Positions 33,971 through 42,856 are shown, counted from the first letter of the stretch. The stretch is 64,000 nucleotides of DNA from an uncultured Hyphomicrobiales bacterium (GCA_903847605.1 CAINED010000012.1:1-64000); one strand, 5' to 3'. Made by a program: numbers and translations. Notes: generated by a model from the letters alone, not told the origin.

Positions 33971-34140
33971 TCGATTTCAGATCGCGCCGCCGGGTTTCCC
34001 GGCTGGAAGTTTGGCTGGCGTCGCCTCCTGGAGCGTGAGGTCTCGCCGCTTTGTCTCCCCTTAGGTTCCGTGGAGCAACGGTCGCTTCGGGGTATGTTGG
34101 CGGCATTTCCTGGAGCTGGATAGACCGCCGTCTGGAGCAC
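33946..34140 (-). ncRNA. Candidate small RNA with repeated GCUCCA loops
   Basis: A leftward RNA of about 195 bases inferred from structure in a 459-base gene-free gap. Hairpin 1: TTCGGGG (34146-34140) with CCCCGAA (34092-34086), inside it GGCGG/CCGCC, apical loop AGCUCCA. Hairpin 2: CCGT/ACGG with loop UGCUCC. Hairpin 3: CCUC/GAGG with GCUCCA in the loop. A fourth GCUCCA lies in an internal loop. On the + strand these are TGGAGC at 34029, 34071, 34111 and 34133. A GCCGGG-AAA-CCCGGC stem and a UUCG terminator (33946-33970) follow. CUCC in loops suits pairing with Shine-Dalgarno sequences, as in alphaproteobacterial anti-SD sRNAs such as alpha-r14. The 5' end is estimated, and stem 1 reaches 34146. 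6S RNA is an alternative I consider less likely. Confidence 0.6.
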
Positions 34141-34290
34141 CCCGAACATGCCATTGATGGTTTGGTAACACAATCGCTACCCGATTTTAACCTTAACTCC
34201 ACCGCGCAAACTTTTACGGTCGCCTTCACCCTGTCGCTCGTGGCTGATGGAGCGCTTCAGGCGTTGTCGACTCCAAACAGGAGTTAACTC

Positions 34291-35013
34291 ATGAGTCTTG
34301 CGCCTGACTGGCACGGCCCTCGCAGCCGAACGAGCGGGACGCGATCCGGTTCCGCCTATCGTGCCGGATTGGAACACATTTCGGATTGGGCTGCGGGGAC
34401 TGAAAGAAAAATGAAGAACGCCGCGACGCAGGAACTGTTCAGCTATTGGAATCGCCTGCGCGGCGCACGCACAGCGCCGGAACGATCCGATATCGACCCT
34501 GGCGCGATCCGTGGCGTCCTCGCCGACACCTTCGTCCTCGACGTCACGGACGATGGGGTAACGCCCTTGCGCATATCCGGCGCGCGCTTGAATGCATTGT
34601 TCTTGTCAGAACTTAAAGGTCTGGATTTTCAGGGTTATTGGGACCCGCCATCGCGTATAGCGCTGCGCGATCTCGTATCGAATGTGGCCGCCGAGCCCGC
34701 GCCCGCGATCGCCGGTGTGAAGGCTGCGCCACGCGGGCGCGCCCCGCTTGATCTCGAATTACTGCTCCTGCCCTTGCGTCATTTCGGCAAGACGCGCTCG
34801 CGCATTCTGGGTTGCCTGACGCCATCAGCCGTTCCGCTTTGGCTCGGTCTGGTGCCGGTCGAGGCTCTGATCCTCGGCCCGATGCGCATCATTCGACCGA
34901 GTGTTTCGACTGCATTCGGATCACCCCGCCCGGCGCCCGAGCGGCACGGTCATCTGCGTGTTCACGATGGCGGGAATTCACGCGAAAACACAGCTTTGCA
35001 CCTGATAAGGTAA
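34291..35013 (+). CDS. PAS-domain protein (PAS_5 / DUF1491-like rhizobial type)
   Basis: 240 residues. From residue 41 it matches the rhizobial PAS_5 family: MKNAATQELFSYWNRLRGAR, APERSDIDPGAIRGVLADTFVLDV, LRISGARLNALFLSELKGLDF. It has no output domain. The ATG at 34291 is favoured because AGGAG is 8 bases upstream, though the domain itself begins at the later Met. Often such proteins occur beside PilZ proteins, as here. The ligand is unknown. Confidence 0.78.
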   Translation: MSLAPDWHGPRSRTSGTRSGSAYRAGLEHISDWAAGTERKMKNAATQELFSYWNRLRGARTAPERSDIDPGAIRGVLADTFVLDVTDDGVTPLRISGARLNALFLSELKGLDFQGYWDPPSRIALRDLVSNVAAEPAPAIAGVKAAPRGRAPLDLELLLLPLRHFGKTRSRILGCLTPSAVPLWLGLVPVEALILGPMRIIRPSVSTAFGSPRPAPERHGHLRVHDGGNSRENTALHLIR

Positions 35014-35063
35014 GCCGCTCTTAAGATTGGCTCTTTAACATCCGGCTTCTCAGAGGTTTTCGG

Positions 35064-35690
35064 ATGTTCAATTCATTACCCACCACGCAAGCCGTGAGGT
35101 CGCGGCCAGCCGCCGGGCAGGACCGCCGGCTGCATCAACGCGTGCCGGTTTCGATCATGGGCCGTTACATGTTGCCCAACCGGCAGGAGTTTCCCTGCCA
35201 GACAATCGACATGTCGCCGGGCGGCGTTGCGCTGGCCGCACCCGTGCGTGGCAATGTCGGCGATCGCGTCATCGTCTATCTCGACACGCTCGGCCGGGTC
35301 GAAGGCAAGATCGTCCGTCACATTCAGGATGGATTTGCGCTCGACCTCACCACGTCTCTGGCCAAACGCGACAAACTCGGCGACCAGCTCACCTGGATTG
35401 CGAACCGCCAGACGCTCGGCCTGCCCGAAGACCGCCGCCACGAACGTATCGCGCCGAAGAATCCCTCGTCCACACTCAAGACATCCGACGGCCGCGAACA
35501 TCGCGTGCGCATCGTCGACATCTCGCTCTCGGGCGTTGCGGTCAAATGCGAAATCCAGCCGCCGTTGCATTCGAAGGTTGTCATCGGCAATACGGCGGGC
35601 CGCGTTATCCGTCACTTCGAAGGCGGCATCGCCATCGAATTCATGCGCCTGCTCCCGGCGGAAATGTTCGACAAGGACATCAAGCTCTGA
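35064..35690 (+). CDS. Tandem PilZ-domain protein
   Basis: 208 residues with two PilZ domains. The first (residues about 22-100) has RRLHQRVPV and TIDMSPGGVAL; the second (about 122-205) has DRRHERIAP and IVDISLSGVAV. Both keep the RxxxR and D/NxSxxG signature for cyclic-di-GMP binding. It may control motility or polysaccharide synthesis in response to the second messenger, which the GGDEF/EAL protein at 57831-59996 could set. It follows a PAS protein by 50 bases. Confidence 0.88.
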   Translation: MFNSLPTTQAVRSRPAAGQDRRLHQRVPVSIMGRYMLPNRQEFPCQTIDMSPGGVALAAPVRGNVGDRVIVYLDTLGRVEGKIVRHIQDGFALDLTTSLAKRDKLGDQLTWIANRQTLGLPEDRRHERIAPKNPSSTLKTSDGREHRVRIVDISLSGVAVKCEIQPPLHSKVVIGNTAGRVIRHFEGGIAIEFMRLLPAEMFDKDIKL

Positions 35691-35702
35691 ACGGCGCGCT
35701 TA

Positions 35703-35750
35703 GATCAGCGTGCGATTAAATGGAATCATTTAATCGCACATAAGCTGATC
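35703..35750. repeat. Palindromic element after the PilZ gene
   Basis: TGCGATTAAATG (35711-35722) and CATTTAATCGCA (35727-35738) are a perfect 12-bp inverted repeat around GAAT, flanked by GATCAGC (35703) and GCTGATC (35744). The structure lies 12 bases after the PilZ stop and may double as its terminator. AT-rich words such as ATTAAATGGAAT recur in intergenic repeats of this order. Confidence 0.8.
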
Positions 35751-35764
35751 GCTTCGATAATGTA

Positions 35765-35812
35765 GAGCATCGCTTTCGCGAAAAACCGGGTCCACTTTTT
35801 CGCACTATGCTC
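35765..35812. repeat. Second palindromic element, GAGCAT...ATGCTC
   Basis: GAGCAT (35765) and ATGCTC (35807) enclose CGCTTTCGCGAAAAACCGGG then TCCACTTTTTCGC, the layout of the mosaic intergenic repeats with a GAAAA..CCGG..TTTTC core found in Rhizobiales. It ends inside the stop codon of the convergent carbonic anhydrase-like gene. Confidence 0.65.
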
Positions 35813-36341
35813 AGTCGACGCGCTTGAGATCGCTCATGTAACGTCGCGCATTGTCCACATAGTGCCGCGCGCCACGTGAAAATTTTGCAATCGCCGCTTC
35901 GTCCATGGTGCGCACGACCTTGGCGGGCGATCCGATGATCATGCTGCCGTCGGGAAACTCCTTGCCTTCGGTCACCAGCGCGCCTGCGCCGACGAGACAA
36001 TTCTTTCCGAGCTTCGCGCCGTTCAGGATGATTGCGCCCATCCCGATCAGGCAGCCATCGCCGATCGTGCAGCCATGCAGGATGACTCCATGGCCGATGG
36101 TGCAATCCGCGCCGACGGTGAGCGGGTAGCCGGGATCGGTATGAAGGACCGAATGTTCCTGCACGTTCGAGCGTTCGCCGATGGTGATCCAGTCGCGATC
36201 CCCGCGCAGCGTGCAGCCGAACCAGACGCTCGCGTCTTCCAGCAGCCGCACACGGGCGATCAGATTGGCGTCGGGCGCAACCCAGTAACGGCCGCTTTGC
36301 GGCAATTCCGGCGAAATCCCTTCCAGCGCATAAAGCGGCAT
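35811..36341 (-). CDS. Gamma-class carbonic anhydrase-like protein
   Basis: A 176-residue left-handed beta-helix hexapeptide protein. Three zinc-ligand His are visible in [23 protein letters not shown], and the fold repeats in [19 protein letters not shown] and [22 protein letters not shown] start at ATG 36341 ([11 protein letters not shown]), the normal family beginning; an upstream in-frame Met is not needed. It may hydrate CO2 or be a catalytically weak relative. It is divergent from the gene at 36433. Confidence 0.9.
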   Translation of the reverse strand: MPLYALEGISPELPQSGRYWVAPDANLIARVRLLEDASVWFGCTLRGDRDWITIGERSNVQEHSVLHTDPGYPLTVGADCTIGHGVILHGCTIGDGCLIGMGAIILNGAKLGKNCLVGAGALVTEGKEFPDGSMIIGSPAKVVRTMDEAAIAKFSRGARHYVDNARRYMSDLKRVD

Positions 36342-36432
36342 GACGGCTGCACTCCCGATTTGTGTCGTCACGGAGAAAACATGCGAGCCCAGCATTTTCA
36401 AGATACAGCCGCGAATCGTTTACAATGGCAAA

Positions 36433-37080
36433 ATGCTATCGCGCATCCTGACCGGCTTTCTCGCACTCCTGCTCGTTGGAGCGCTCGGCGCTGCCGGCTT
36501 CGTATTTCTATTTGCGAATGACGGCGCGAGTGGCCCGCTCAACATCCAGCTCGGCGCGGTGCGGCTCGTTCTTCCCGCCGCCTATGTGCGCAATCCCGAA
36601 CACCGCATGTCCGGAGAATTCTCGGAGGTGGAGATTGCCGCCAACGCAAAGGATTTCAGGCCCGCCATTCGGCCTGCAAAATTGCGTCCGGGGATGGAGG
36701 ATGCCTCCGAAGGCCTCGTCTATATTTCCCTGAGACCCCAGGACAAGACGCTCGATCCGGCCGAACGCCCGGCCCGCCTCTACGTACGCTTTCTCGAGCA
36801 GGAAGAATGGTCGCATCCCGGCGGCCTCGTCATGCGCCGTTTCGAGGAAGGCAGCCCGTTCGGCCGCGAGGATCTCTACATGGCGCCGCCTGAGGGGCGC
36901 GTCTTCGCGGCGCGCTGCATGCGTCCGCAACAGCCGCCGGACGGACTGCCGGACACCTGCATTTCCGAAATGCGGTTCAGCGGACTCGATGTAAGATTGC
37001 GCTTCTCTCCCAATCTGCTCGGCGATTGGGAGCACATGGTCGCGGGCGTGCGCGGCCTGATCAATTCGGCGGTGAAGTAG
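36433..37080 (+). CDS. Hypothetical membrane-anchored protein
   Basis: 215 residues with one N-terminal helix (ILTGFLALLLVGALGAAGFVFLF) and a periplasmic part that includes EGLVYISLRPQDKTLDPAERPARLYVRFLEQE and two Cys (ARCMRPQ, DTCISEM). The start is ATG 36433; a longer frame overlaps the carbonic anhydrase promoter region. I know of no function. It converges on the DUF3126 gene, with 3 bases between the stops. Confidence 0.68.
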   Translation: MLSRILTGFLALLLVGALGAAGFVFLFANDGASGPLNIQLGAVRLVLPAAYVRNPEHRMSGEFSEVEIAANAKDFRPAIRPAKLRPGMEDASEGLVYISLRPQDKTLDPAERPARLYVRFLEQEEWSHPGGLVMRRFEEGSPFGREDLYMAPPEGRVFAARCMRPQQPPDGLPDTCISEMRFSGLDVRLRFSPNLLGDWEHMVAGVRGLINSAVK

Positions 37081-37083
37081 GCG

Positions 37084-37482
37084 TTACATATCCTCGAGAT
37101 CGAAATCGAGGATCGACATCTGCAACGTGAAGGACGAGCCGCGCGCGTCGTCCGCGGAAATGATGCCGATGTGATCCGGTCCGTTGTTGAGCTCGACTGA
37201 ATCGGTCTTGCGCGCACGTGCGACAAGCTTGAGTTTATCGTTCTCGAACAGACGCTGAAGATATTCCTGCAGCACCTCGCGGCCGACGGGAAGCTTCATT
37301 TCGAGTGCAAAGGAACGGTCGCCGTCCTCGTCATCGATGGAGATGGTTGCGATCTGCCGCTCGCCAAGATGCACCGCGCCGGCATCCTGATTCTTCGCAT
37401 CGACCGCGACACGAAGATCGTCGTTGCCGAACTGCTGGCGCAAAAACGCCTGCAACTGTCGGATTTCAGACTTCTGAAACAT
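37084..37482 (-). CDS. DUF3126 family protein, tandemly duplicated
   Basis: 132 residues. DUF3126 proteins beside cysE are usually about 70 residues. Here two related halves follow each other: IRQLQAFLRQQFGNDDLRVA...IDDEDGDRSFALEMKLP and LQEYLQRLFENDKLKLVARA...ISADDARGSSFTLQMSILDFDLEDM. Each has the EIRKLQ-helix, strand and closing FxxQM-like block. It lies 91 bases downstream of cysE. Function unknown. Confidence 0.8.
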   Translation of the reverse strand: MFQKSEIRQLQAFLRQQFGNDDLRVAVDAKNQDAGAVHLGERQIATISIDDEDGDRSFALEMKLPVGREVLQEYLQRLFENDKLKLVARARKTDSVELNNGPDHIGIISADDARGSSFTLQMSILDFDLEDM

Positions 37483-37573
37483 GCTCGCGCGCCGCTTTCC
37501 GGTCCCGATCAATAAGATGGCGGAGCCTTGCCAGAATTTCCCCCGGCCGGCAACCTTCACCGATGGCCCTGCG

Positions 37574-38401
37574 TCAGACCTCGAGCTTCTCGCGGATGAG
37601 CTGGTCCATGCTGCGCGCCGGTTCCGCACAACCCGCTTCCCCGACGACGCGCGCCGGCACGCCCGCGACCGTCTTGTTGTGCGGCACGGGATGCAGCACG
37701 ACCGAACCCGCCGCCACGCGCGCGCAATGGCCGACCTCGATATTGCCGATGATCTTGGCGCCGGCGCCGATGAGCACCCCGTGCCGGATCTTCGGATGGC
37801 GGTCGCCATCTTCCTTGCCGGTGCCGCCCAGCGTCACCGAATGCAGCATCGAGACATTGTCACCGATTTCCGCAGTCGAGCCGACGACCAGACCGGTCGC
37901 GTGATCAAGGAATATCCCCTGCCCGATCTTCGCGGCCGGGTGGATATCGCACTGGAACCGCGCCGAGGATGCACTTTGCAGATAGAGGGCGAAGTCCTTG
38001 CGACCCTCTTTCCAGAGCGCATGCGCGAGCCGGTAGGTCTGGATGGCGTGGAAGCCCTTGAAATAGAGCAGCGGCTCGATCAGCCGTGTGCAGGCAGGGT
38101 CGCGGTCCGCGACGGCGAGAATATCGGCGCGCATCGCCTCGCCCACCGAGGGATCGCGCTCGACGAGATCTAGATAGCTCTGGCGGATCAGTTCGGCAGG
38201 CACTTCCTGCGCGTCGAGCCGCTCGGCGATGCGATGGACGATCGCGCTTTCCAGCGTGTCGTGGTTGAGGACCGTCGCCAGGATGAAGCCGGCCACCTCG
38301 GGCTCGCGGCGGATCGCTTCCTCCGCCTCCTTGCGCACGCGGGCGAACAGAGGGTCGATCTTGCCGAAGCCGACGACCTTGCCAGAGTGCTGATAACTCA
38401 T
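37574..38401 (-). CDS. cysE: Serine O-acetyltransferase
   Basis: A 275-residue CysE, which acetylates L-serine for cysteine synthesis. An N-terminal helical domain (IDPLFARVRKEAEEAIRREP) is followed by the left-handed beta-helix with DIHPAAKIGQGIFLDHATGLVVG (catalytic His/Asp), DNVSMLHSVTLGGTGKEDGDRHPKI and VLIGAGAKIIGNIEVG. ATG 38401 has GGGGG just upstream. The DUF3126 gene follows, as usual in this group. Confidence 0.95.
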   Translation of the reverse strand: MSYQHSGKVVGFGKIDPLFARVRKEAEEAIRREPEVAGFILATVLNHDTLESAIVHRIAERLDAQEVPAELIRQSYLDLVERDPSVGEAMRADILAVADRDPACTRLIEPLLYFKGFHAIQTYRLAHALWKEGRKDFALYLQSASSARFQCDIHPAAKIGQGIFLDHATGLVVGSTAEIGDNVSMLHSVTLGGTGKEDGDRHPKIRHGVLIGAGAKIIGNIEVGHCARVAAGSVVLHPVPHNKTVAGVPARVVGEAGCAEPARSMDQLIREKLEV

Positions 38402-38519
38402 TGAAACCCCCACACATTCCGAAGCCGTTGCGAGGCCATTCACGGGCTGGTCGCGGCATTCAGGCAGGTGAATATACCAGAGATATGGAGAGGCCCCAAA
38501 CCGGTGCAAGGGCGCGCGC

Positions 38520-39287
38520 CTACCCCACTCTTCCCAAAAACTCGACCACCGCTGCCCTGTGCGTCCGGTCGCCCACGGCCTGCATGTGGTCGCGGCGCAG
38601 GATTTCGAAGAATTCGCCCTTGGGAAAGCAGCGCGCGAGGTTGGCGCCGTTGCCGGACACGAGATCCATCGTCCCCACGGCGACGAGCACCGGACAGGCG
38701 ATCTTTTCGACTTCGTCCTCCGTCAGATGCTGGCGCGATCCGCGAATGCAGGCGGCGAGCGCGCGCAGGTCGCTTTTCGTCTGTTCGGCGAAGGCGCGGA
38801 ACATGCGGCCCATGCTGTCGCGCACGTGGTCGAGCGAGGGCGCTTCCAGCGCATCTGCGATTCCCGATGGCAGCCCTGCCGGCTGCAGGAGGCGATCACC
38901 CAGCCCGCCGATGACGAGCGCCGCCACTTTCTGCGGATAATCGCGCGCCAGAAAGGAAGAGATCCGCGCGCCCATGGAATAGCCGATCACGATCGCCTGC
39001 GGGATCCCAAGATGTTCAAGCAGATTGGCGGCGTCGCGCGCCATGTTTTCCGTGTGGTAATCGGCGGGATCGTAGAGCTTTTGGCTCTGACCGTGGCCAC
39101 GATTGTCGAAAGCGATCACGCGCCGCCCTGCCCCTGTCAGCGTCTTCACCCAGAGCGTATTGACCCAGTTGATCGCGTGATTGGAAGCGAAGCCATGGAT
39201 CAGCAAAACCGGCAAACCAGATGGCTGCCCCTCCGGCGGCACGTCGATATAGGCGATGTCGGTACCGCCGCTGGTAAATGTGTTCAT
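38520..39287 (-). CDS. Alpha/beta hydrolase
   Basis: A 255-residue alpha/beta-hydrolase fold protein. Nucleophile elbow IGYSMGARIS, oxyanion region LLIHGFASNHAINW, acid VAVGTMDLVSG and His in LRRDHMQAVGD form a normal Ser-Asp-His set. ATG 39287 has GGAG upstream. It lies 118 bases upstream of cysE on the same strand, but no functional link is evident. Substrate unknown; esterase or lactonase activity is plausible. Confidence 0.9.
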   Translation of the reverse strand: MNTFTSGGTDIAYIDVPPEGQPSGLPVLLIHGFASNHAINWVNTLWVKTLTGAGRRVIAFDNRGHGQSQKLYDPADYHTENMARDAANLLEHLGIPQAIVIGYSMGARISSFLARDYPQKVAALVIGGLGDRLLQPAGLPSGIADALEAPSLDHVRDSMGRMFRAFAEQTKSDLRALAACIRGSRQHLTEDEVEKIACPVLVAVGTMDLVSGNGANLARCFPKGEFFEILRRDHMQAVGDRTHRAAVVEFLGRVG

Positions 39288-39477
39288 GCCGCTCTCCGCG
39301 CCCCGCACGGGGCTCGCGGGATTTAGCGCAAGTTCGTATGCGCCGGAAGCATGGGTTGCCCGAATTCGCAGCGCTTCCGTAATTCTAGGGCGATAATGCT
39401 TTTGTCGCATATGGGAATGCGATAAGGATTCAGCTGGAGAGGGGCGGCCCGGTGGGTCGCGGGTTACGGCAGAACCC

Positions 39478-39822
39478 ATGCAGCCAATTTCACCAGCAAA
39501 ACTGGCGCGTCATCCGGCACTCTTCGCCGCGTGGCTGATGAGCCTTTTGCTGGTCTTCGCTCTCTTTGAATCCGGCCGGGAGGCACAGCCGAAGTTCGGC
39601 CCTCATGCGCAGATTGTCATCGGGCTTCCCGATGGCGTAGCCGCCGACGATCTCGACGAAGTCTTTCCCGAAGACCCGCTCGGCGGCGCGCGAACCCGCC
39701 ATGCGGATTTATCTTTCTCGCCAAGGCGAGAGCATCGTCAGCCCATAGCTGCCGATATCGACGTCCGCTCATTCGCCACGGATGTTGAGCGCGCGCGCGG
39801 ACCTCCCGCTTTCCGCGCCTGA
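39478..39822 (+). CDS. Doubtful ORF upstream of tctB
   Basis: A 114-codon frame with one N-terminal hydrophobic helix (LFAAWLMSLLLVFALF) and a stretch, PHAQIVIGLPDGVAADDLDE, that faintly recalls the IVIGxPxGG opening of Bug receptors; the rest is low-complexity and unconvincing. No good ribosome site precedes ATG 39478. It may be a small membrane protein, chance coding in GC-rich DNA, or a decayed receptor gene. The surrounding gap 39288-39937 otherwise holds nothing I can name. Confidence 0.3.
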   Translation: MQPISPAKLARHPALFAAWLMSLLLVFALFESGREAQPKFGPHAQIVIGLPDGVAADDLDEVFPEDPLGGARTRHADLSFSPRREHRQPIAADIDVRSFATDVERARGPPAFRA

Positions 39823-39937
39823 CGTCGCCGGCCTGCCCGGCCGAGTTATTCACCGACATTCCTGATCGCGCATCGCGCGCACCGTTCGAGCCAAGGGGCG
39901 CATTGCGTCCGCCTTGCGAACGGCAACGGAGCTTCTC

Positions 39938-40429
39938 ATGACCACGCATCACGATGGCGGCAAACCGCCTTTGGGTATCGTCATACCCGTCTCGCAGGAC
40001 ATCGCCGCCGGCATCTTTCTGATGCTGGTCGGCGCATTCTTCATCTGGCAATCCATCGGCCTGCCGATGGGCACATTACGCGCCGTCGGACCGGGCATGT
40101 TGCCGCGCGCCGTCGCGACGATGCTTCTGGCCGGTGGCGCAATTCTGGCGCTGATCGGCGTCATCAGTCGCAATGGCGAACGCATGCCGATGCTCACGAT
40201 CCGCGGACCGTTCTTCATCATCGCCGGTATTCTTCTGTTTGCGCTTCTCATCCGCTCTGTCGGGCTCGTCGCAGCCGGACCGCTTTCGATGATCGTCGCA
40301 TCCTACGCCAGCAAGGATACCCGCATCGTCGAGACCACGATCTTCTCCGTCGTGATGACCGGGGCCTGCGTACTGCTCTTCAAATACATGCTCAACCTGC
40401 CGATCCCCGTGATCGCGAACTACTGGTGA
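39938..40429 (+). CDS. tctB: TctB-family small permease of a tripartite tricarboxylate transporter
   Basis: A 163-residue protein with four predicted membrane helices, the small membrane subunit of the TTT system: QDIAAGIFLMLVGAFFIWQS, VGPGMLPRAVATMLLAGGAIL, GPFFIIAGILLFALLI, TTIFSVVMTGACVLLFKYML. ATG 39938 has GGAG upstream. The TctA gene starts 6 bases after its stop. No TctC receptor is adjacent, so orphan Bug receptors must supply substrate. Confidence 0.9.
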   Translation: MTTHHDGGKPPLGIVIPVSQDIAAGIFLMLVGAFFIWQSIGLPMGTLRAVGPGMLPRAVATMLLAGGAILALIGVISRNGERMPMLTIRGPFFIIAGILLFALLIRSVGLVAAGPLSMIVASYASKDTRIVETTIFSVVMTGACVLLFKYMLNLPIPVIANYW

Positions 40430-40435
40430 CCTGCC

Positions 40436-41935
40436 ATGAGTTTCATTGACAATCTCGCCATGGGCTTCGGCGTCGCCCTGACGTTTCAAAATCTCGGACT
40501 GTGCTTCGTCGGCTGCATGGTCGGCACGCTCATCGGCGTTCTGCCCGGCGTCGGTCCCATCGCGACCATCGCCATGCTGCTGCCGATCACCTTCGGCCTG
40601 CCGCCGACGGGCGCGCTCATCATGCTCGCGGGCATCTATTACGGCGCGCAGTATGGCGGCTCGACGACAGCCATTCTCGTCAACATCCCCGGCGAGGCGA
40701 CAGCTGTCGTGACCTGCATCGACGGCCACCAGATGGCCAAACAGGGCCGCGCCGGCGTCGCGCTCGGCGTTGCTGCGCTGGGTTCGTTTTTCGCCGGTTG
40801 CGTCGCGACGATCTTCATCGCGGCAATGGGCGAGCCGCTCACGAAACTCGCGCAGCTCTTCGGCCCCGCCGAATACTTTTCGCTGATGGTGATGGGCCTC
40901 GTCTTCTCGACCGTGCTGGCGCAAGGCTCGGTCTACAAGGCCATCCTGATGGTGCTTCTGGGCTTGCTGCTTTCGACGATCGGCACCGATCTCGAGACGG
41001 GACAGGAGCGCATCACGATGGGCATCCAGAACCTGTCCGATGGTCTCGACTTTACCCCCCTCGCCATGGGCATTTTCGGGTTCGCGGAAATCCTGCGCAA
41101 TCTCGATACGCCCGAAGCGCGCGATGTCGTGCGAAGCGCCATCGGCAAGCTCCTGCCGGGCTGGGAAGACTTCAAGCAGTCGTGGAAGCCCGTGCTGCGC
41201 GGCACGTTCATCGGCGGGTTGCTCGGCATATTGCCCGGTAACGGCGCGGTGCTCGGTCCCTTCGCGTCCTACACGGTCGAGAAGAAACTGGCGAAAGACC
41301 CGAGCCGCTTCGGCAAGGGCGCGATCGAAGGCGTCGCCGGTCCCGAATCCGCCAACAACGCCGGCGCGCAGACAGCCTTCATTCCGCTGCTGACGCTGGG
41401 CATTCCGCCGAACGCGGTCATGGCGCTGATGGTCGGCGCGATGACCATTCATGGCATTATTCCCGGCCCGCAGGTGATGACCAAGAATCCCGACCTCTTC
41501 TGGGGCATGATCGCCTCGATGTGGATCGGCAATGCGATGCTGGTCATCATCAACCTGCCGCTGATCGGCATGTGGGTGAAGCTGCTCAAGGTCCCGTATC
41601 GCATGATGTTCCCGGCGATCCTGATCTTCTGCTGCATCGGCATCTACAGTGTGAACAATGCGATGGAAGATGTGCTTTCCACCGCCTTCTTCACCATGGT
41701 CGGATATCTGCTGATCAAGTTCGGCTACGAGCCCGCGCCGATGCTGCTCGGCTTCGTGCTCGGCAAGCTGATGGAAGAAAAATTCCGTCAGGCGATGATC
41801 CTGTCGCGCGGCAGTTTCATGACCTTTATCGACCGCCCGGTCTCCGCCGTGCTGCTCGCCATCGCGTTCGGGTTGCTGATCATCGCGGCGCTGCCCGGCA
41901 TGCAGAAAAAACGCGAAGAAGTCTTCGTCGAATAA
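40436..41935 (+). CDS. tctA: TctA-family large permease of a tripartite tricarboxylate transporter
   Basis: A 499-residue polytopic permease with roughly 12 helices. Signature regions: [51 protein letters not shown] (conserved Gly-rich substrate region), [52 protein letters not shown]. Together with TctB it imports small carboxylates using the ion gradient and a periplasmic Bug receptor. Length is normal. Confidence 0.95.
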   Translation: MSFIDNLAMGFGVALTFQNLGLCFVGCMVGTLIGVLPGVGPIATIAMLLPITFGLPPTGALIMLAGIYYGAQYGGSTTAILVNIPGEATAVVTCIDGHQMAKQGRAGVALGVAALGSFFAGCVATIFIAAMGEPLTKLAQLFGPAEYFSLMVMGLVFSTVLAQGSVYKAILMVLLGLLLSTIGTDLETGQERITMGIQNLSDGLDFTPLAMGIFGFAEILRNLDTPEARDVVRSAIGKLLPGWEDFKQSWKPVLRGTFIGGLLGILPGNGAVLGPFASYTVEKKLAKDPSRFGKGAIEGVAGPESANNAGAQTAFIPLLTLGIPPNAVMALMVGAMTIHGIIPGPQVMTKNPDLFWGMIASMWIGNAMLVIINLPLIGMWVKLLKVPYRMMFPAILIFCCIGIYSVNNAMEDVLSTAFFTMVGYLLIKFGYEPAPMLLGFVLGKLMEEKFRQAMILSRGSFMTFIDRPVSAVLLAIAFGLLIIAALPGMQKKREEVFVE

Positions 41936-42031
41936 AGCGCGGCGCGATCTCGCGCCGTCCCTTCTCCCTACGCAAATGAAACGAACGCAATCCCCGCAAT
42001 CGCAAAATCAAACCGGATACAGGAGTGTAAA

Positions 42032-42337
42032 ATGGCCGAACTTTCTCACCACGATAAAGTCATTCTTCTTGGCCGCGACTACAAGGACACCGAAGTCTCG
42101 CAAGCCGATCTTCACAAGCCCTCCGCGCAAATCCTGCAGGAAGAGCGCGTCAAGAAGCTGACGAACTATCGCAATACGGCAGCGGTCTTCGCGGGCCTCG
42201 CCGCGATCGTCATGGTCTCGAACTACAGGGAAGCGTCCGGCCCCTATCAGCCGAACCTCGGAATCGCAGCCGCCGTGACGCTGGTTGTCGGACTTCTGGC
42301 GGCCGTGGCGCTGTATTTCGTCGCGAAGAAGGCCTGA
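42032..42337 (+). CDS. Small membrane protein
   Basis: A 101-residue protein with a soluble charged N terminus (HHDKVILLGRDYKDTEVSQA, IQE-like helix) and two predicted helices (NTAAVFAGLAAIVMV and GIAAAVTLVVGLLAAVALYFVA). No family is recognised. It lies 96 bases after tctA with its own ribosome site (AGGAG upstream), so it may be on the same transcript or separate. Confidence 0.65.
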   Translation: MAELSHHDKVILLGRDYKDTEVSQADLHKPSAQILQEERVKKLTNYRNTAAVFAGLAAIVMVSNYREASGPYQPNLGIAAAVTLVVGLLAAVALYFVAKKA

Positions 42338-42497
42338 GGCGAACGGGAGCGGCCTTCCGATAAAGCTGCGCCGCTCCTGCATTCGGGGTTTATGGTTCCC
42401 TAACAATTCATCAACACTTTTCGGCAACCATCTCGGGCACGAGGGCGGGCGAACGCCGCGCCAGCGTCGATTGTAGTCGTAAACCCGAGAGTATCCG

Positions 42498-42809
42498 ATG
42501 AAGCGTCATGCGTTCCTCCCCGTTCTCGCCGCCGCCGTACTGGCAGCCGCAACTTTCTCAGCCGAAGCGCGCAACGGCCGCAATGGCGCAGCAGCGCTTG
42601 GCCTTGCCGCAGGCGTCGCCGTCGGTGCTGTCGGCGCGACCATCCTGTCCAATCAGGCGCGCGCGCAGCCTGTCGCCGTCGCTCCCGCGCCCGGCTATTA
42701 TCCCGTCACGCATTACGAGACAGTCCCCGCCTGCTTCGTGCGCCCCATCGAACTGTTCGATCGTAACGGAACCTATGTGAAGACGGAGCGCATGCGCGTC
42801 TGCCGCTGA
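42498..42809 (+). CDS. Small secreted hypothetical protein
   Basis: A 103-residue protein with an export signal (MKRHAFLPVLAAAVLAAATF, cleaved near AEA-RN), an Ala/Gly-rich glycine-zipper-like stretch (AAALGLAAGVAVGAVGATIL) and a short C-terminal part with two Cys (VPACFVRP, MRVCR). Such proteins are common in Rhizobiales with unknown function. It is followed by a bidirectional terminator. Confidence 0.7.
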   Translation: MKRHAFLPVLAAAVLAAATFSAEARNGRNGAAALGLAAGVAVGAVGATILSNQARAQPVAVAPAPGYYPVTHYETVPACFVRPIELFDRNGTYVKTERMRVCR

Positions 42810-42830
42810 TCGTTACAAGCGACAGCTTTC

Positions 42831-42856
42831 CGGGGCGGCTCTTCGCTGCCCCGTTT
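42831..42856. terminator. Terminator between convergent genes
   Basis: CGGGGCGGC-TCTTC-GCTGCCCCG is a 9-bp stem with one G-T pair, followed by TTTC. It lies 21 bases after the stop of the small secreted protein and touches the stop of nrtS from the other side, so it can serve both. Confidence 0.75.

Noticed and set aside
33946-34140. Candidate RNA as 6S RNA, tmRNA, SRP RNA or RNase P RNA
   Set aside because: The outer arms pair locally (TTCGGGG/CCCCGAA within 55 bases) instead of end to end as in 6S RNA. No tag reading frame, GGAAGGAAGCAGCC-like SRP loop or RNase P core was seen. 6S RNA remains the least excluded.
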